A stretch of DNA of 64,000 bases from Bacteroidota bacterium (lineage in GTDB: Bacteria > Bacteroidota > Bacteroidia > Bacteroidales > Dysgonomonadaceae): NCBI GenBank assembly GCA_023437305.1, contig JAEZGN010000023.1, positions 124,001-188,000 on the forward strand, in the 5' to 3' direction. The translations under genes were made by a program, and so were the position numbers. Positions 8,087-16,785 of the stretch are shown in pieces (within the stretch, counting starts at the first letter, position 1; each line of letters opens with the position of its first letter). The notes beneath the pieces are model-generated. The model did no database searches. It saw only the letters and a program-made list of their open reading frames with translations, and was not told where the DNA came from.

Positions 8087-9148
8087 CTAGTGTAGTAAAA
8101 TTGCTTTCAGCTTTTTCTTTTTCTCGGGAGTCAGCTTTAATTCATGAAGCATGTAGTCTTCTACCGATCCTCGCTTTTCTCTGATGCACGAAATTCCATA
8201 TTTCAGATATGCTAAGTCTGTTCGTGAAAGCATTGTGAAAGCTTCTTGCCGCGACTCTGAAAGGCTATCGGCGTTTCTTACCAGCTTTGTGCGGTCGATC
8301 ACCATATCTGAAGCCATATAGTCGTCTTCTATTATATCCATAGGTACATCCAATGCTCTGAGTAGGAAGAATGTAGCCAGTCCTGACTGGTCTTTGCCTA
8401 AGTAGCAATGAAAAGCGATCGGATAATTGTTTTCATCACATAGGTAGTCGAAGAATTCTGCATACTGACTGGCGAAGTTATTGATCATATCCTTATATGT
8501 GTCCTGTGTATATATGATAGCATCACCACGAAGGAACCGACCTTCCATCACTTTTTGTGATATAGAGTTGTAGCCATTATAAGCGATAGGGATGCGGATG
8601 TTATTGGCTGCTCTATATCTTTCTACATTCTTCTTCATCACATCTTCGGATCTGAGATCGATGACGGTTTTTATTCCTAGGCTGCTCATTTCTAGACTGT
8701 CATGAGGCGTCATGCGGAAGAAGTTTCCCGAACGGAATATCTTACCCCATCGCACACGTTTGTTGTCGTTTGTGATGTATCCGCCAATGTCTCTGAAGTT
8801 TTGAATGCTATCCATTTCAAAGAATCTATTTGTGACTACCTCAGAAAGTACGCCTGCTACTTTTATACGGAAGTATTTTCGTTTTTCTACAGTGTCCGAT
8901 TCATTCTTTATAACAGCAATGTAGTCATTCGAATTGGTTATAAGTTTTGCATTTGAAGGAAAAGAGCTGTCATTATCCGAAACGAATATTTCAACAGGTG
9001 TATTGTCTACTTCCGGATACAATTCCCATTTCAGGATGTAATTTCCTTTACGATCCTGTTCACACATTACTGTCACCGTCGTTGGATTGGGAGAGCAGTT
9101 GTATAAAAATAGTATGCTTATTAACGAACCTATTAGCTTAATATTCAT
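8087..9148 (-). CDS. Lipoprotein of the Y_phosphatase3 tyrosine phosphatase family, probably catalytically inactive
   Basis: 353 residues. An N-terminal lipoprotein signal (Cys18 in FLYNCSPN) is followed by a fibronectin-like or beta region (about 25-105). The phosphatase-like domain starts at NFRDIGGY (about 117). The active-site loop reads HCYLGKDQSG: Cys248 is present, but the invariant Arg of the CX5R motif is Gln254 (codon CAG). Without that Arg, phosphate binding should be lost or weak, so a binding or pseudo-enzyme role is likely (inference). The downstream paralogue at 9378 keeps the normal motif. The gene is divergent from that paralogue; a -7 element TATCTTTG lies at 9183-9190 on the minus strand. 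The position on the membrane suggests a periplasmic or surface location. Confidence 0.82.
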   Translation of the reverse strand: MNIKLIGSLISILFLYNCSPNPTTVTVMCEQDRKGNYILKWELYPEVDNTPVEIFVSDNDSSFPSNAKLITNSNDYIAVIKNESDTVEKRKYFRIKVAGVLSEVVTNRFFEMDSIQNFRDIGGYITNDNKRVRWGKIFRSGNFFRMTPHDSLEMSSLGIKTVIDLRSEDVMKKNVERYRAANNIRIPIAYNGYNSISQKVMEGRFLRGDAIIYTQDTYKDMINNFASQYAEFFDYLCDENNYPIAFHCYLGKDQSGLATFFLLRALDVPMDIIEDDYMASDMVIDRTKLVRNADSLSESRQEAFTMLSRTDLAYLKYGISCIREKRGSVEDYMLHELKLTPEKKKKLKAILLH

Positions 9149-9301
9149 AAAAATAACTATTTATCACACTGTTGTATTTCAACAAAGATACATTAGTTGT
9201 GAATCCTTATCAATACTTTGTGTCTTTTTTGTAAACATTTACCTTTTTTTACACATTGCTTTGTTTTACTTGGCCAGTTAGCAATATTTCAACTAATTCT
9301 G

Positions 9302-9309
9302 TATATTTG
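9302..9309 (+). promoter_or_regulatory. -7 element of the cytosolic phosphatase gene; decides the start
   Basis: TATATTTG lies directly before the ATG at 9312. A transcript from it would begin around 9316, so that ATG cannot be used; the next in-frame ATG at 9378, preceded by TTAAGGAATCA, fits. No good -33 element is visible. Confidence 0.5.
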
Positions 9310-9377
9310 TCATGATTTTATTAAAATTCTCTGTAGCATTTGCAATCATTATCAAGAAAAGAAACTTTAAGGAATCA

Positions 9378-10334
9378 ATGGGTACGGCTATATTAAAGGC
9401 GCAAATAATACGTAATAAGTATACTAAAGCCGCAAGTTTCAGCCTCGAAACTGAAGGCAATTGGTCCTTATACGCCGGCGATTCATTTGATAGTATCAAT
9501 CACAAAGAGCCAATACTTGTCGGCAATGGTAGTGGGATATATTCTTTGAATGTGAGCACATCTATTCGTATCTATTTTGAACTGCATAATAATGGGGAGA
9601 TTTTAAATCTTTCAGAACGCCATCTTCCAATGGAAGGGTGTTATAATTTTCGCGATTTGGGTGGTTTCAAGACTAAAGACGGTAGATATACTAAATGGGG
9701 TAAATTGTTTCGAGCAGATGAATTGTCTAGCCTGACTGAAAGCGATGTCGCTTATTTGGCAAGTATTCCTATAATATCCGTTGTAGACTTTAGAGCACAA
9801 GCTGAAACGAAACGCTACCCCGACAATTTGCCTTCAACAGTGCAATTTACATATCCCATTGCTATTACTCCCGGCAATCTGAGTAGTGAGGGAATACAAG
9901 CGAATCTTCTTAAAACCAATATTGATAGCCATATGAAGCACATGAATCGTCAGCTTGTAAGCGACCCTGCATGTGTTCGAGCATACCGAATCTTCTTTGC
10001 CATTATACAAAATAATCTGAGTGCTCCATTGGTTTTTCATTGTTCTGCGGGTAAGGATAGGGCAGGGATGGCAGCAGCTCTTGTTCTATATGCATTAGGG
10101 GTTGATGAAGAAACTATCATGCAAGATTATCTTTCTTCAAAAATATATCTCAGTGATAAATATGATGCATTTATCGCCAAATATCCACGTGCAGAACCTA
10201 TTTTTACGGCTAAGCGGATGTTTCTGCAAGCCGGTCTTAACCAGATAAAGCGAGACCATGGAACTATCATGAATTTCCTTACTAAAGAATTGAAGGTAGA
10301 TCTTATAAAAATGAAACGTCTTTATCTGGACTGA
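9378..10334 (+). CDS. Tyrosine-protein phosphatase (Y_phosphatase3 family)
   Basis: 318 residues from the chosen ATG; the frame is open back to an ATG at 9312, but that one overlaps the likely promoter. The protein lacks a signal peptide from 9378, so it should be cytosolic. A beta-rich N-terminal part (about 1-80) precedes NFRDLGGF (about 92). The active-site loop HCSAGKDRAG holds Cys222 and Arg228, the complete CX5R motif. The family dephosphorylates phosphotyrosine or related substrates (a MPtpB-like fold); the substrate here is unknown. It is a diverged paralogue of the lipoprotein at 8087-9148, with the same N-terminal beta region and the same order of motifs, and transcribed away from it. 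Confidence 0.85.
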   Translation: MGTAILKAQIIRNKYTKAASFSLETEGNWSLYAGDSFDSINHKEPILVGNGSGIYSLNVSTSIRIYFELHNNGEILNLSERHLPMEGCYNFRDLGGFKTKDGRYTKWGKLFRADELSSLTESDVAYLASIPIISVVDFRAQAETKRYPDNLPSTVQFTYPIAITPGNLSSEGIQANLLKTNIDSHMKHMNRQLVSDPACVRAYRIFFAIIQNNLSAPLVFHCSAGKDRAGMAAALVLYALGVDEETIMQDYLSSKIYLSDKYDAFIAKYPRAEPIFTAKRMFLQAGLNQIKRDHGTIMNFLTKELKVDLIKMKRLYLD

Positions 10335-10577
10335 CATTATTTTTTAAGATAAAATTATTCATATCTACATTTGATATACTCCCGTTTCACTGCAAGGGTA
10401 TGTATGTTAATAGTCTTCTAAATTATGTTTTTTTAAACATTTCCCCGTAATAATAGGCTTAATAGAATAAACAAACAGTTGTGTTGTTTCGTTTTATAAT
10501 ATGCAATCCTTTAATTGCTTTAAGAGAGTTTTTATAGATTTCATCTATATTGATATATATGTATTCAATTGTATATA

Positions 10578-10609
10578 TTTGGAATTCTCTTCTTTAATCA
10601 TTATATTTG
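10578..10609 (+). promoter_or_regulatory. Consensus Bacteroidetes promoter of the ferritin-like gene
   Basis: TTTG (10578-10581) and TATATTTG (10602-10609) are separated by 20 bases, the textbook arrangement for the Bacteroidetes primary sigma factor. The leader is about 35 bases. The rest of the 314-base gap before it (10335-10577) is AT-rich and shows no gene or other site. Confidence 0.85.
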
Positions 10610-10648
10610 TCTATATAAAAATTATATTAATAAATAAAATTTATCATC

Positions 10649-11053
10649 ATGAGTACTTCAACATTAAATGAAAAAAAGACAGTATCAGTAAATGCTGATA
10701 TAGCAAAATTTGTTGGGAAGATATTCTCTTTCAACAATAGTTTAAAACTTTATCATTGGCACGTTACAGGAAAGGGTAGCTATGCACAACATATTGCATT
10801 AGACCAAGCTTTAGAAGATCTCCTTGATGTGACAGATCGTCTTGCAGAAACATCGTTTGCAACAAAAGGAGATTTGAATATTGTAATTCCTGAAACAACC
10901 AATCCGGCAGATATTGTAAAACATGCCGAGGAATTCTTCAAATATACCGAATCTCAAAGAGAACTGTTTGCAGAGGCTTTTACGCAAGCAATCATTGATG
11001 ATTATCAGGAAGCCCTACAGCAACTACTCTATCGTCTAAAGCGTTTGCAATAA
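10649..11053 (+). CDS. Ferritin-like/Dps-like four-helix protein (DUF5856-like)
   Basis: 134 residues, no signal peptide. The pattern NNSLKLYHWHVTGKGSYAQHIALD resembles helix A-B of Dps and ferritin-like proteins, where the His and Asp residues can bind iron. The length is somewhat short for Dps (about 155-170), and the spacing fits the Bacteroidetes DUF5856 family better. A role in iron or stress handling is plausible but not shown. It has its own strong promoter (10578-10609) and terminator, so it is a monocistronic, probably well-expressed gene. Confidence 0.65.
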   Translation: MSTSTLNEKKTVSVNADIAKFVGKIFSFNNSLKLYHWHVTGKGSYAQHIALDQALEDLLDVTDRLAETSFATKGDLNIVIPETTNPADIVKHAEEFFKYTESQRELFAEAFTQAIIDDYQEALQQLLYRLKRLQ

Positions 11054-11090
11054 TTAATCAGTAGTTCCATAAAAGAACAAGAATAGTGAG

Positions 11091-11125
11091 AACAGGAGTC
11101 TTGAATAATAGGCTCCTGTTTTTTG
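11091..11125 (+). terminator. Terminator of the ferritin-like gene
   Basis: A 10-bp stem, AACAGGAGTC (11091-11100) with GGCTCCTGTT (11111-11120), one G-U pair, followed by a T run. Confidence 0.85.
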
Positions 11126-11208
11126 TTTAAATATGAGAAAATCGCCATCTTTAATTTCATATATTTGCAAATACGTAAAAAGTATACCTAAGCATTAAAT
11201 GATAGATC

Positions 11209-12066
11209 ATGAAATTCAATAGTCTTTTTGCTTTATCTCTTTTAATTATACTTCCTTTTCAAATGAAAGGAGGAAATGGTGTAATATACAACAAAGAAGA
11301 TTCTTTAATTTTTGTTCGCTACATTGAACAGTTTAAACCACACAAAGACCTTCCCTTTAATCTACTATTGGTAAAAACTGCTAAGTTCTTTCTTGGTAAG
11401 CCTTATGTTGCATCTACTCTCGAAGTTTCGGATAAAGAAACTCTCATTGTAAACTTGAGGGAGTTAGATTGTATAACGTTTGTAGAAAATTGTATTGCTC
11501 TGGCACGTGTCATAAAATCAGGAGACAGTTCTTTCGAAAATTACTGTTCTTGTTTAATCAATATGCGTTATCGTGAAGGAGAAATTAAAGATTATACCTC
11601 TCGTCTTCATTATACAAGTGACTGGATATATGAGAATGAAAGAAACAATCTATTGAGAAATATCAGTACAGATATAGGAGGTAAGGTTGTAAATCATCCG
11701 CTGAGTTTTATGTCGGAACATCCTCAATCGTATAAGCATTTGAAAGAGAATGAGGCAAATGTCTCAAAAATGAAAGAAATAGAAAGAACAGTGAATAACA
11801 GGAATAACTATAGAATAATTCCTGTTGAATCTATATCTAATAATAAAGAAAAAATAGAGAGTGGTGATATTGTTGTATTTGCGACTTCACTTCAAGGTCT
11901 CGACTATTCTCATATAGGTATTGCATATTGGCAAAACGGACAACTTCACTTTATACATGCATCTAGTAAGCAGAAGCAAGTAGTGATAGAGAAGAAGACT
12001 TTGGTGGGGTATTGCGTCGACTCAAAAAGCTGTTCAGGAATAAGTATACTCAGGATCAATAATTAA
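11209..12066 (+). CDS. DUF1460 cell-wall amidase (NlpC/P60-like fold)
   Basis: 285 residues with a signal peptide (about 1-20). The catalytic Cys lies in RELDCITFVENC (about residue 87), and the catalytic His in DYSHIGIAYW (about 235); this pair and the length match the DUF1460 family (PF07313). Known members cut between N-acetylmuramic acid and L-alanine in peptidoglycan fragments. It is probably periplasmic and acts in wall turnover or recycling. The CPBP protease gene begins 5 bases after its stop, so the two are likely cotranscribed. A -7 element TATATTTG is at 11160-11167. Confidence 0.87.
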   Translation: MKFNSLFALSLLIILPFQMKGGNGVIYNKEDSLIFVRYIEQFKPHKDLPFNLLLVKTAKFFLGKPYVASTLEVSDKETLIVNLRELDCITFVENCIALARVIKSGDSSFENYCSCLINMRYREGEIKDYTSRLHYTSDWIYENERNNLLRNISTDIGGKVVNHPLSFMSEHPQSYKHLKENEANVSKMKEIERTVNNRNNYRIIPVESISNNKEKIESGDIVVFATSLQGLDYSHIGIAYWQNGQLHFIHASSKQKQVVIEKKTLVGYCVDSKSCSGISILRINN

Positions 12067-12071
12067 TTAAA

Positions 12072-12971
12072 ATGGAGCAAAATAACAAAGGCTTATTGTA
12101 CGGAATGGGTGGCTGGGCCCAACTTTTCTTTTTTATTTTCTTAGCTTTCTCAGGTCTAATATTTACAACTTTCATAATTTCTCTTAGTGGACACTTGGAC
12201 GAATTGAACCAATCTGTAAAGATTACAAGGATGGCATTGACTGTTCAGTCTGCATTTTTCTTTATTATACCTTCGCTCGCTTTTGCTTTTTTATCACAGA
12301 GGAATACTAAAGAATATCTGAAAGTAGATGAATCTTACAATATTATATTTCTACTATTAGGGGTTTGTTTAATAGTCGTAATACAGCCTCTTATCAATTT
12401 TATTGGATACTATAATCAGCAGATAATATTACCCGAATCGATGTCTGCTATTCAGGCTTGGATGAAAGAGAATGAGCTGGCGGCAGAAAAAACGACAGGC
12501 CTTTTATTCCTCGATAAGTCGATGACCGGGCTTATCCTAAATTTATTAATTATTGCAGTGGTTGCAGGACTTGGTGAGGAACTCTTTTTTAGAGGGTGCT
12601 TGCAGCAAATTATACAAAAAATAGTAAAGAATCAACATTTTGCCGTTTGGATAGCTGCTATAGTCTTTAGTGCAATGCATTTTCAATTTTATGGATTTAT
12701 ACCTCGTGTGTTACTTGGGGGCGTACTAGGTTATATGTTTGTATGGTCAGGGACAATCTGGGTTCCCGTTGTGGTACATACTGTAAATAATGTGATAGGA
12801 GTTGTGCTGGCATTTGTATATTATGGAACGCCTCAATACGAAGATTTGAGTATTTATTCCTTGGAGAAAAATATGTGGATTACGATACTTAGCCTTATTT
12901 TTACTGTTATCCTTATAATATTTATGTACAAGAAGCGATATAAGACTTCTGAAAATGCGGAATTGCGTTAA
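12072..12971 (+). CDS. CPBP-family intramembrane metalloprotease
   Basis: 299 residues with about eight hydrophobic segments. The three family motifs are visible: GEELFFRGCLQ (about 172-182), FSAMHFQFYGF (about 198-208) and VVHTVNN (about 235-241), which supply the Glu, Arg, His and Asn of the active site (PF02517, Abi/CAAX protease type). It is an inner-membrane protease; substrates of bacterial members are mostly unknown, and some give bacteriocin self-immunity. It follows the DUF1460 gene by 5 bases and is separated from the next gene by 49 bases with its own promoter. Confidence 0.9.
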   Translation: MEQNNKGLLYGMGGWAQLFFFIFLAFSGLIFTTFIISLSGHLDELNQSVKITRMALTVQSAFFFIIPSLAFAFLSQRNTKEYLKVDESYNIIFLLLGVCLIVVIQPLINFIGYYNQQIILPESMSAIQAWMKENELAAEKTTGLLFLDKSMTGLILNLLIIAVVAGLGEELFFRGCLQQIIQKIVKNQHFAVWIAAIVFSAMHFQFYGFIPRVLLGGVLGYMFVWSGTIWVPVVVHTVNNVIGVVLAFVYYGTPQYEDLSIYSLEKNMWITILSLIFTVILIIFMYKKRYKTSENAELR

Positions 12972-13020
12972 GTTTTGGTGACAAATAGTTATATTTGCAC
13001 CTTTATATTTATATACTGCT

Positions 13021-14430
13021 ATGAATGTAACAGAAGGAAAAGACGGATATGGATTTATGATTGATTGGATAATTCGCATTGGCGATCTACTCCTTATCAA
13101 CATCTTTTTTTTAACAGCATTCTATATCTATCATGAACCGATACATATGACAACTGTGTATTCTGAAGAGTTCATGATAGCATTTTTGCTTATAAATCTA
13201 TGCTATTTTTTTGTAGCCTCTTTTGTAAATGTTCAGATTGCAACCAATGTTATATATTTAGATAATATTGCGCAGAAATCCACTATATTTATTGCATTAT
13301 ATGCCTTTTTGGTCACTACCGGATTTTCTGTATTCAACGTAGTTGCTATACCAGTTATACCATGGATTATAGGCTTCTTTATTCTCGGTACATTATTTAT
13401 TATTTGGCATATTATCTTCAGAATAGCCTTAAAATATTATCGTAGAAAAGGTTATAATTATAGGCAAGTTATTATAATCGGAGGTGGTACGAATGGAATA
13501 AAAATACATGAGTCTCTTTTATTTAGTGACTTTGGATATAAAGTGATGGGTTTCTTTGATGATAATCCTGATAAGAAAGATGTACTGCCAAATTATTTAG
13601 GAAAGGTATCTGAGGTTAGGGCTTATGTTCAACAGGTGAAGATTGATGAAATCTTTTGTACTTTACCTAATAACAAGGAAGAGACGATAGTGGATCTAAT
13701 TACTTATTCTGAAAAGAATATGATTCGTTTCCATTTAGTTCCTGAGTTTCATAAATATATAAAAAGGCGTTTTGCTCTAACTTTTTTAGAGTCTACCCCC
13801 ATTCTTAGTCTTAGAAACGAGCCTTTGCAGCATTTCTCGAATAGATTGGTAAAACGGTCTTTTGATCTTATTCTTTCTCTATTTGTCCTTCTTACAATAT
13901 TCCCTATTGTCTATGTCATATTTGGCACAATAATCAAAGCAACATCTAAGGGGCCGGTCTTTTTTAAGCAGAAAAGAACAGGCAAGGGAGGCAGAGTATT
14001 CAACTGTTATAAATTCAGGTCTATGCGTCCTAATAAGGAAGCAGATAAGCTGCAAGCTACTTCAGGAGATCCGCGCGTGACAAAAATAGGAGCTTTTATG
14101 CGGAAAACAAGTATAGATGAATTCCCTCAATTTATCAATGTCCTAAGAAATGATATGTCAGTTGTAGGGCCACGTCCACACATGCTTAAGCATACGGAGC
14201 TTTACTCCTCTATTATAGATAAATTTATGGTACGCCATTTGGTGAAGCCCGGCATTACAGGATGGGCGCAAGTTACAGGGTATAGAGGTGAGACCAAGAC
14301 CGTTGAGGAAATGGAAGGACGTGTAGTTAGAGATGTTTGGTACCTCGAAAACTGGACATTCTTCCTTGATCTGAAAATTATTTATCTGACCATTGCAAAC
14401 GTCTTTAAAGGGGATCAGAATGCTTTCTGA
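13021..14430 (+). CDS. Undecaprenyl-phosphate sugar phosphotransferase initiating exopolysaccharide synthesis (WcaJ-like)
   Basis: 469 residues. Four or five membrane helices (about 15-140) and a Rossmann-like central domain (VIIIGGGTNG, about 155-270) precede the bacterial sugar transferase domain (about 280-469). That domain shows the family blocks KRSFDLILS, FKQKRTGKGG, FKFRSM-type YKFRSM, DEFPQFINVL and VGPRPH. The enzyme transfers a sugar-1-phosphate to undecaprenyl phosphate in the inner membrane, the first step of a capsule or exopolysaccharide unit. No glycosyltransferases or flippase follow it here, so it is detached from its pathway cluster; candidates for partners lie at 42.7-48.9 kb. 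A -7 element TATATTTG is at 12990-12997. Confidence 0.92.
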   Translation: MNVTEGKDGYGFMIDWIIRIGDLLLINIFFLTAFYIYHEPIHMTTVYSEEFMIAFLLINLCYFFVASFVNVQIATNVIYLDNIAQKSTIFIALYAFLVTTGFSVFNVVAIPVIPWIIGFFILGTLFIIWHIIFRIALKYYRRKGYNYRQVIIIGGGTNGIKIHESLLFSDFGYKVMGFFDDNPDKKDVLPNYLGKVSEVRAYVQQVKIDEIFCTLPNNKEETIVDLITYSEKNMIRFHLVPEFHKYIKRRFALTFLESTPILSLRNEPLQHFSNRLVKRSFDLILSLFVLLTIFPIVYVIFGTIIKATSKGPVFFKQKRTGKGGRVFNCYKFRSMRPNKEADKLQATSGDPRVTKIGAFMRKTSIDEFPQFINVLRNDMSVVGPRPHMLKHTELYSSIIDKFMVRHLVKPGITGWAQVTGYRGETKTVEEMEGRVVRDVWYLENWTFFLDLKIIYLTIANVFKGDQNAF

Positions 14431-14438
14431 TCATTCCA

Positions 14439-15452
14439 TTATTTAATTCCTCTAGCATTCAAAGCCTTGATATATAAAGATCTGTTTCTTAAATGTTCCT
14501 GATAATTTGCCGCAAAATTATGATATCCTGAAAAGTCTTCTTTTGCACACATGTACAGATAATCATGCTTTGTATAGTTTAGTACAGCATCTATCCCTTT
14601 GATGGATGGAATACGAATAGGACCGGGAGGCAATCCTTTTACTCTATATGTATTATACGGGGAATCTATTTCGGTATGTACGTTTAAAATACGACGTAGA
14701 CTAAAATCGCCAACAGCAAACTTCACTGTAGGGTCTGCTTGCAATACTTGCCCGATGTGTAAACGGTTGATATATAGTCCTGCAACTTTAGGATATTCAT
14801 CCGAATATGTACATTCTTCTTCTACAATGGAAGCAAGCGTAGAAACCTCAACAGGAGTCAGTCCTATTTCTTTTGCCTTTTCTAAGCGATCGTTCGTCCA
14901 AAATTTTTCATATTCTTTCTTCATTCGCTGTAGAAAATTATCGATGGTTACATCCCAGTAATATTCGTACGTGTTGGGGATAAACATGGCCACTACAGTT
15001 TGAGGATTAAATCCGAGTTCTTTGCATTTAGTAGAATCTTCCAGTGTAGTGAGTAAAGTCTCTTTATTTATCATTAGCTGCTCTGAGATGCGTTGAGCTA
15101 GATCTTCCTTTGTCCGTATATTATTAAATTTAAGTTTTACCGGAGCCTGATGTCCACTCCGTAAGTCCTTTATTAAATCATATACACTCATTTCCGGGGT
15201 TACAGCATAGCGTCCGGTTCTTATATTCGATTTGTAGTCTAATAAAAGAGCGAGCATATCAAAACTCGAAATACTTTTTATTTTTGCACTATCTTTTATC
15301 TCCTGGTGCAATGTATTATAATCTTTGTCATTATCGATGTATAGATATACAGTTTTATCTATATCAAATCCGCTGCTAAAAATCCGGTATCCATAAAAAA
15401 CTAAACCTATACCAATAATAGCCAGAATAATATATATACTTTTCTTTTTCAT
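14439..15452 (-). CDS. mltG: Endolytic transglycosylase MltG (YceG)
   Basis: 337 residues. One N-terminal membrane helix (about 5-24) anchors a periplasmic domain. The YceG signature is present with the catalytic Glu in ASIVEEECTY (about 208-217), then YINRL, LQADPTVKFA and SPYNTYRVKGLPPGPI. It cuts nascent peptidoglycan strands near the membrane and sets their length. The gene starts 22 bases after the stop of the QueA-like gene and is probably cotranscribed with it. It converges with the transferase at 13021 with only 8 bases between the stops and no obvious terminator. Confidence 0.93.
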   Translation of the reverse strand: MKKKSIYIILAIIGIGLVFYGYRIFSSGFDIDKTVYLYIDNDKDYNTLHQEIKDSAKIKSISSFDMLALLLDYKSNIRTGRYAVTPEMSVYDLIKDLRSGHQAPVKLKFNNIRTKEDLAQRISEQLMINKETLLTTLEDSTKCKELGFNPQTVVAMFIPNTYEYYWDVTIDNFLQRMKKEYEKFWTNDRLEKAKEIGLTPVEVSTLASIVEEECTYSDEYPKVAGLYINRLHIGQVLQADPTVKFAVGDFSLRRILNVHTEIDSPYNTYRVKGLPPGPIRIPSIKGIDAVLNYTKHDYLYMCAKEDFSGYHNFAANYQEHLRNRSLYIKALNARGIK

Positions 15453-15474
15453 AAATTTTCTTTTTCGGTCTATG

Positions 15475-16698
15475 TTAATCTTTTAGTAATAAAGAGCTAT
15501 CCCCATAACTTAGGAAACGATAATTAGAGGAGAGGGCATGCTCATATATATTTTTCCAATTATTATTACCCAAAAATGCTGATACTAACAACAAGAGTGT
15601 GCTTTGAGGTTGATGGAAGTTGGTTACTATGCCATCTACTATTTTGAACTCATAGCCGGGTGCAATAATAATCTGTGTATCTGCAATCAGCGTGCTTAGT
15701 GAATTCTTCTCTAAATATCCTAAAATATTTTTTAAAGCATCCTTTTTCGATAGCCTGTTGTTCGAATCACTGTAGGGCATCCATTGCGATACGTGCAGAT
15801 GTGACTGCTTTTGGTTTTCGAGTGATACTCCGATATAGTAGAGGCTTTCGAGTGTGCGAACTGATGTTGTGCCTACAGCGATAACCTTTCCTTCAAACCT
15901 TATTAGTTCTTCAATGAAGCTCTTTTGTACGGATATAAATTCAGAGTGCATTACATGATCTCCTATTTCATCCGATTTTACCGGGCGAAAAGTTCCGGCT
16001 CCTACATGGAGAGTAACCTCTGCCAGTTTCATGCCCTGGTCTTTCAATGACTTCATGACTTCGGGGGTAAAATGAAGCCCTGCTGTAGGTGCGGCAACAG
16101 ATCCGTCTATTTTAGAATATACGGTCTGATATGTTTGTTTGTCTTGTTCTTCCGTTGCCCTGTTTAAGTATGGAGGAATCGGTAATTCTCCCACAGCATC
16201 AAGCAGCTCAGAAAATGTCACGCTTTGGTTATCCCACTCGAAGTCTATAACGTGAGCGTCTCCATGAGATCCTGCACGGGCAGCCGTGAAATTTACAATC
16301 TGCTCGTTTACCTTTATTTGTCGGGTAAGGTTTCCCTCTTTCCACTTTTTTAGGTTACCGATCAAGCATACCCACGAGCATTTTTCAGTTTGTTGAAAAT
16401 TGAGCTGATAGTCGTTCGGCATATACGGTTCGAGACAGAATATTTCAATCTGAGCTCCAGTTGTTTTCTGAAAATGAAGCCTTGCTTGTATTACTTTGGT
16501 ATTGTTGATTACCATAAGGCAATTTTCGGGCAGAAAATTATTTATATTACAGAAAACAGTATCGGTTATTTTCTCGTTCTTATATACAAGAAGTTTTGAG
16601 TTATCCCGTTTAGTCAGGGGATATTTGGCAATACGGTCATCCGGAAGATTATAATTATAATCTTGAATATGTATTTTTTGAGGGCTGGATATTTCCAC
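15475..16698 (-). CDS. S-adenosylmethionine:tRNA ribosyltransferase-isomerase (QueA family, long Bacteroidetes form)
   Basis: 407 residues from a GTG start, which is needed to keep the conserved beginning IQDYNYNLPDDRIA. QueA motifs are complete: VAAPTAGLHFT, LHVGAGTFRPV, AVGTTSVRTLESL and TNFHQPQSTLLLLVSAFLG. QueA makes epoxyqueuosine in tRNA from preQ1 and SAM. The protein is about 55 residues longer than standard QueA, and in Bacteroidetes this longer form often occurs beside a standard one, so its exact substrate is less certain. The preQ0 genes queD and queE are at 55.5 kb. A -7 element TATTTTTG lies at 16719-16726. Confidence 0.82.
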   Translation of the reverse strand: MEISSPQKIHIQDYNYNLPDDRIAKYPLTKRDNSKLLVYKNEKITDTVFCNINNFLPENCLMVINNTKVIQARLHFQKTTGAQIEIFCLEPYMPNDYQLNFQQTEKCSWVCLIGNLKKWKEGNLTRQIKVNEQIVNFTAARAGSHGDAHVIDFEWDNQSVTFSELLDAVGELPIPPYLNRATEEQDKQTYQTVYSKIDGSVAAPTAGLHFTPEVMKSLKDQGMKLAEVTLHVGAGTFRPVKSDEIGDHVMHSEFISVQKSFIEELIRFEGKVIAVGTTSVRTLESLYYIGVSLENQKQSHLHVSQWMPYSDSNNRLSKKDALKNILGYLEKNSLSTLIADTQIIIAPGYEFKIVDGIVTNFHQPQSTLLLLVSAFLGNNNWKNIYEHALSSNYRFLSYGDSSLLLKD

Positions 16699-16785
16699 TT
16701 ATTACTTTTTTTATCCGACAAAAATAAGGAACTTTGCGTGAATAAAAAAGCTGAATAATAGCTTAAAAAAGAATAATTAAGATTT

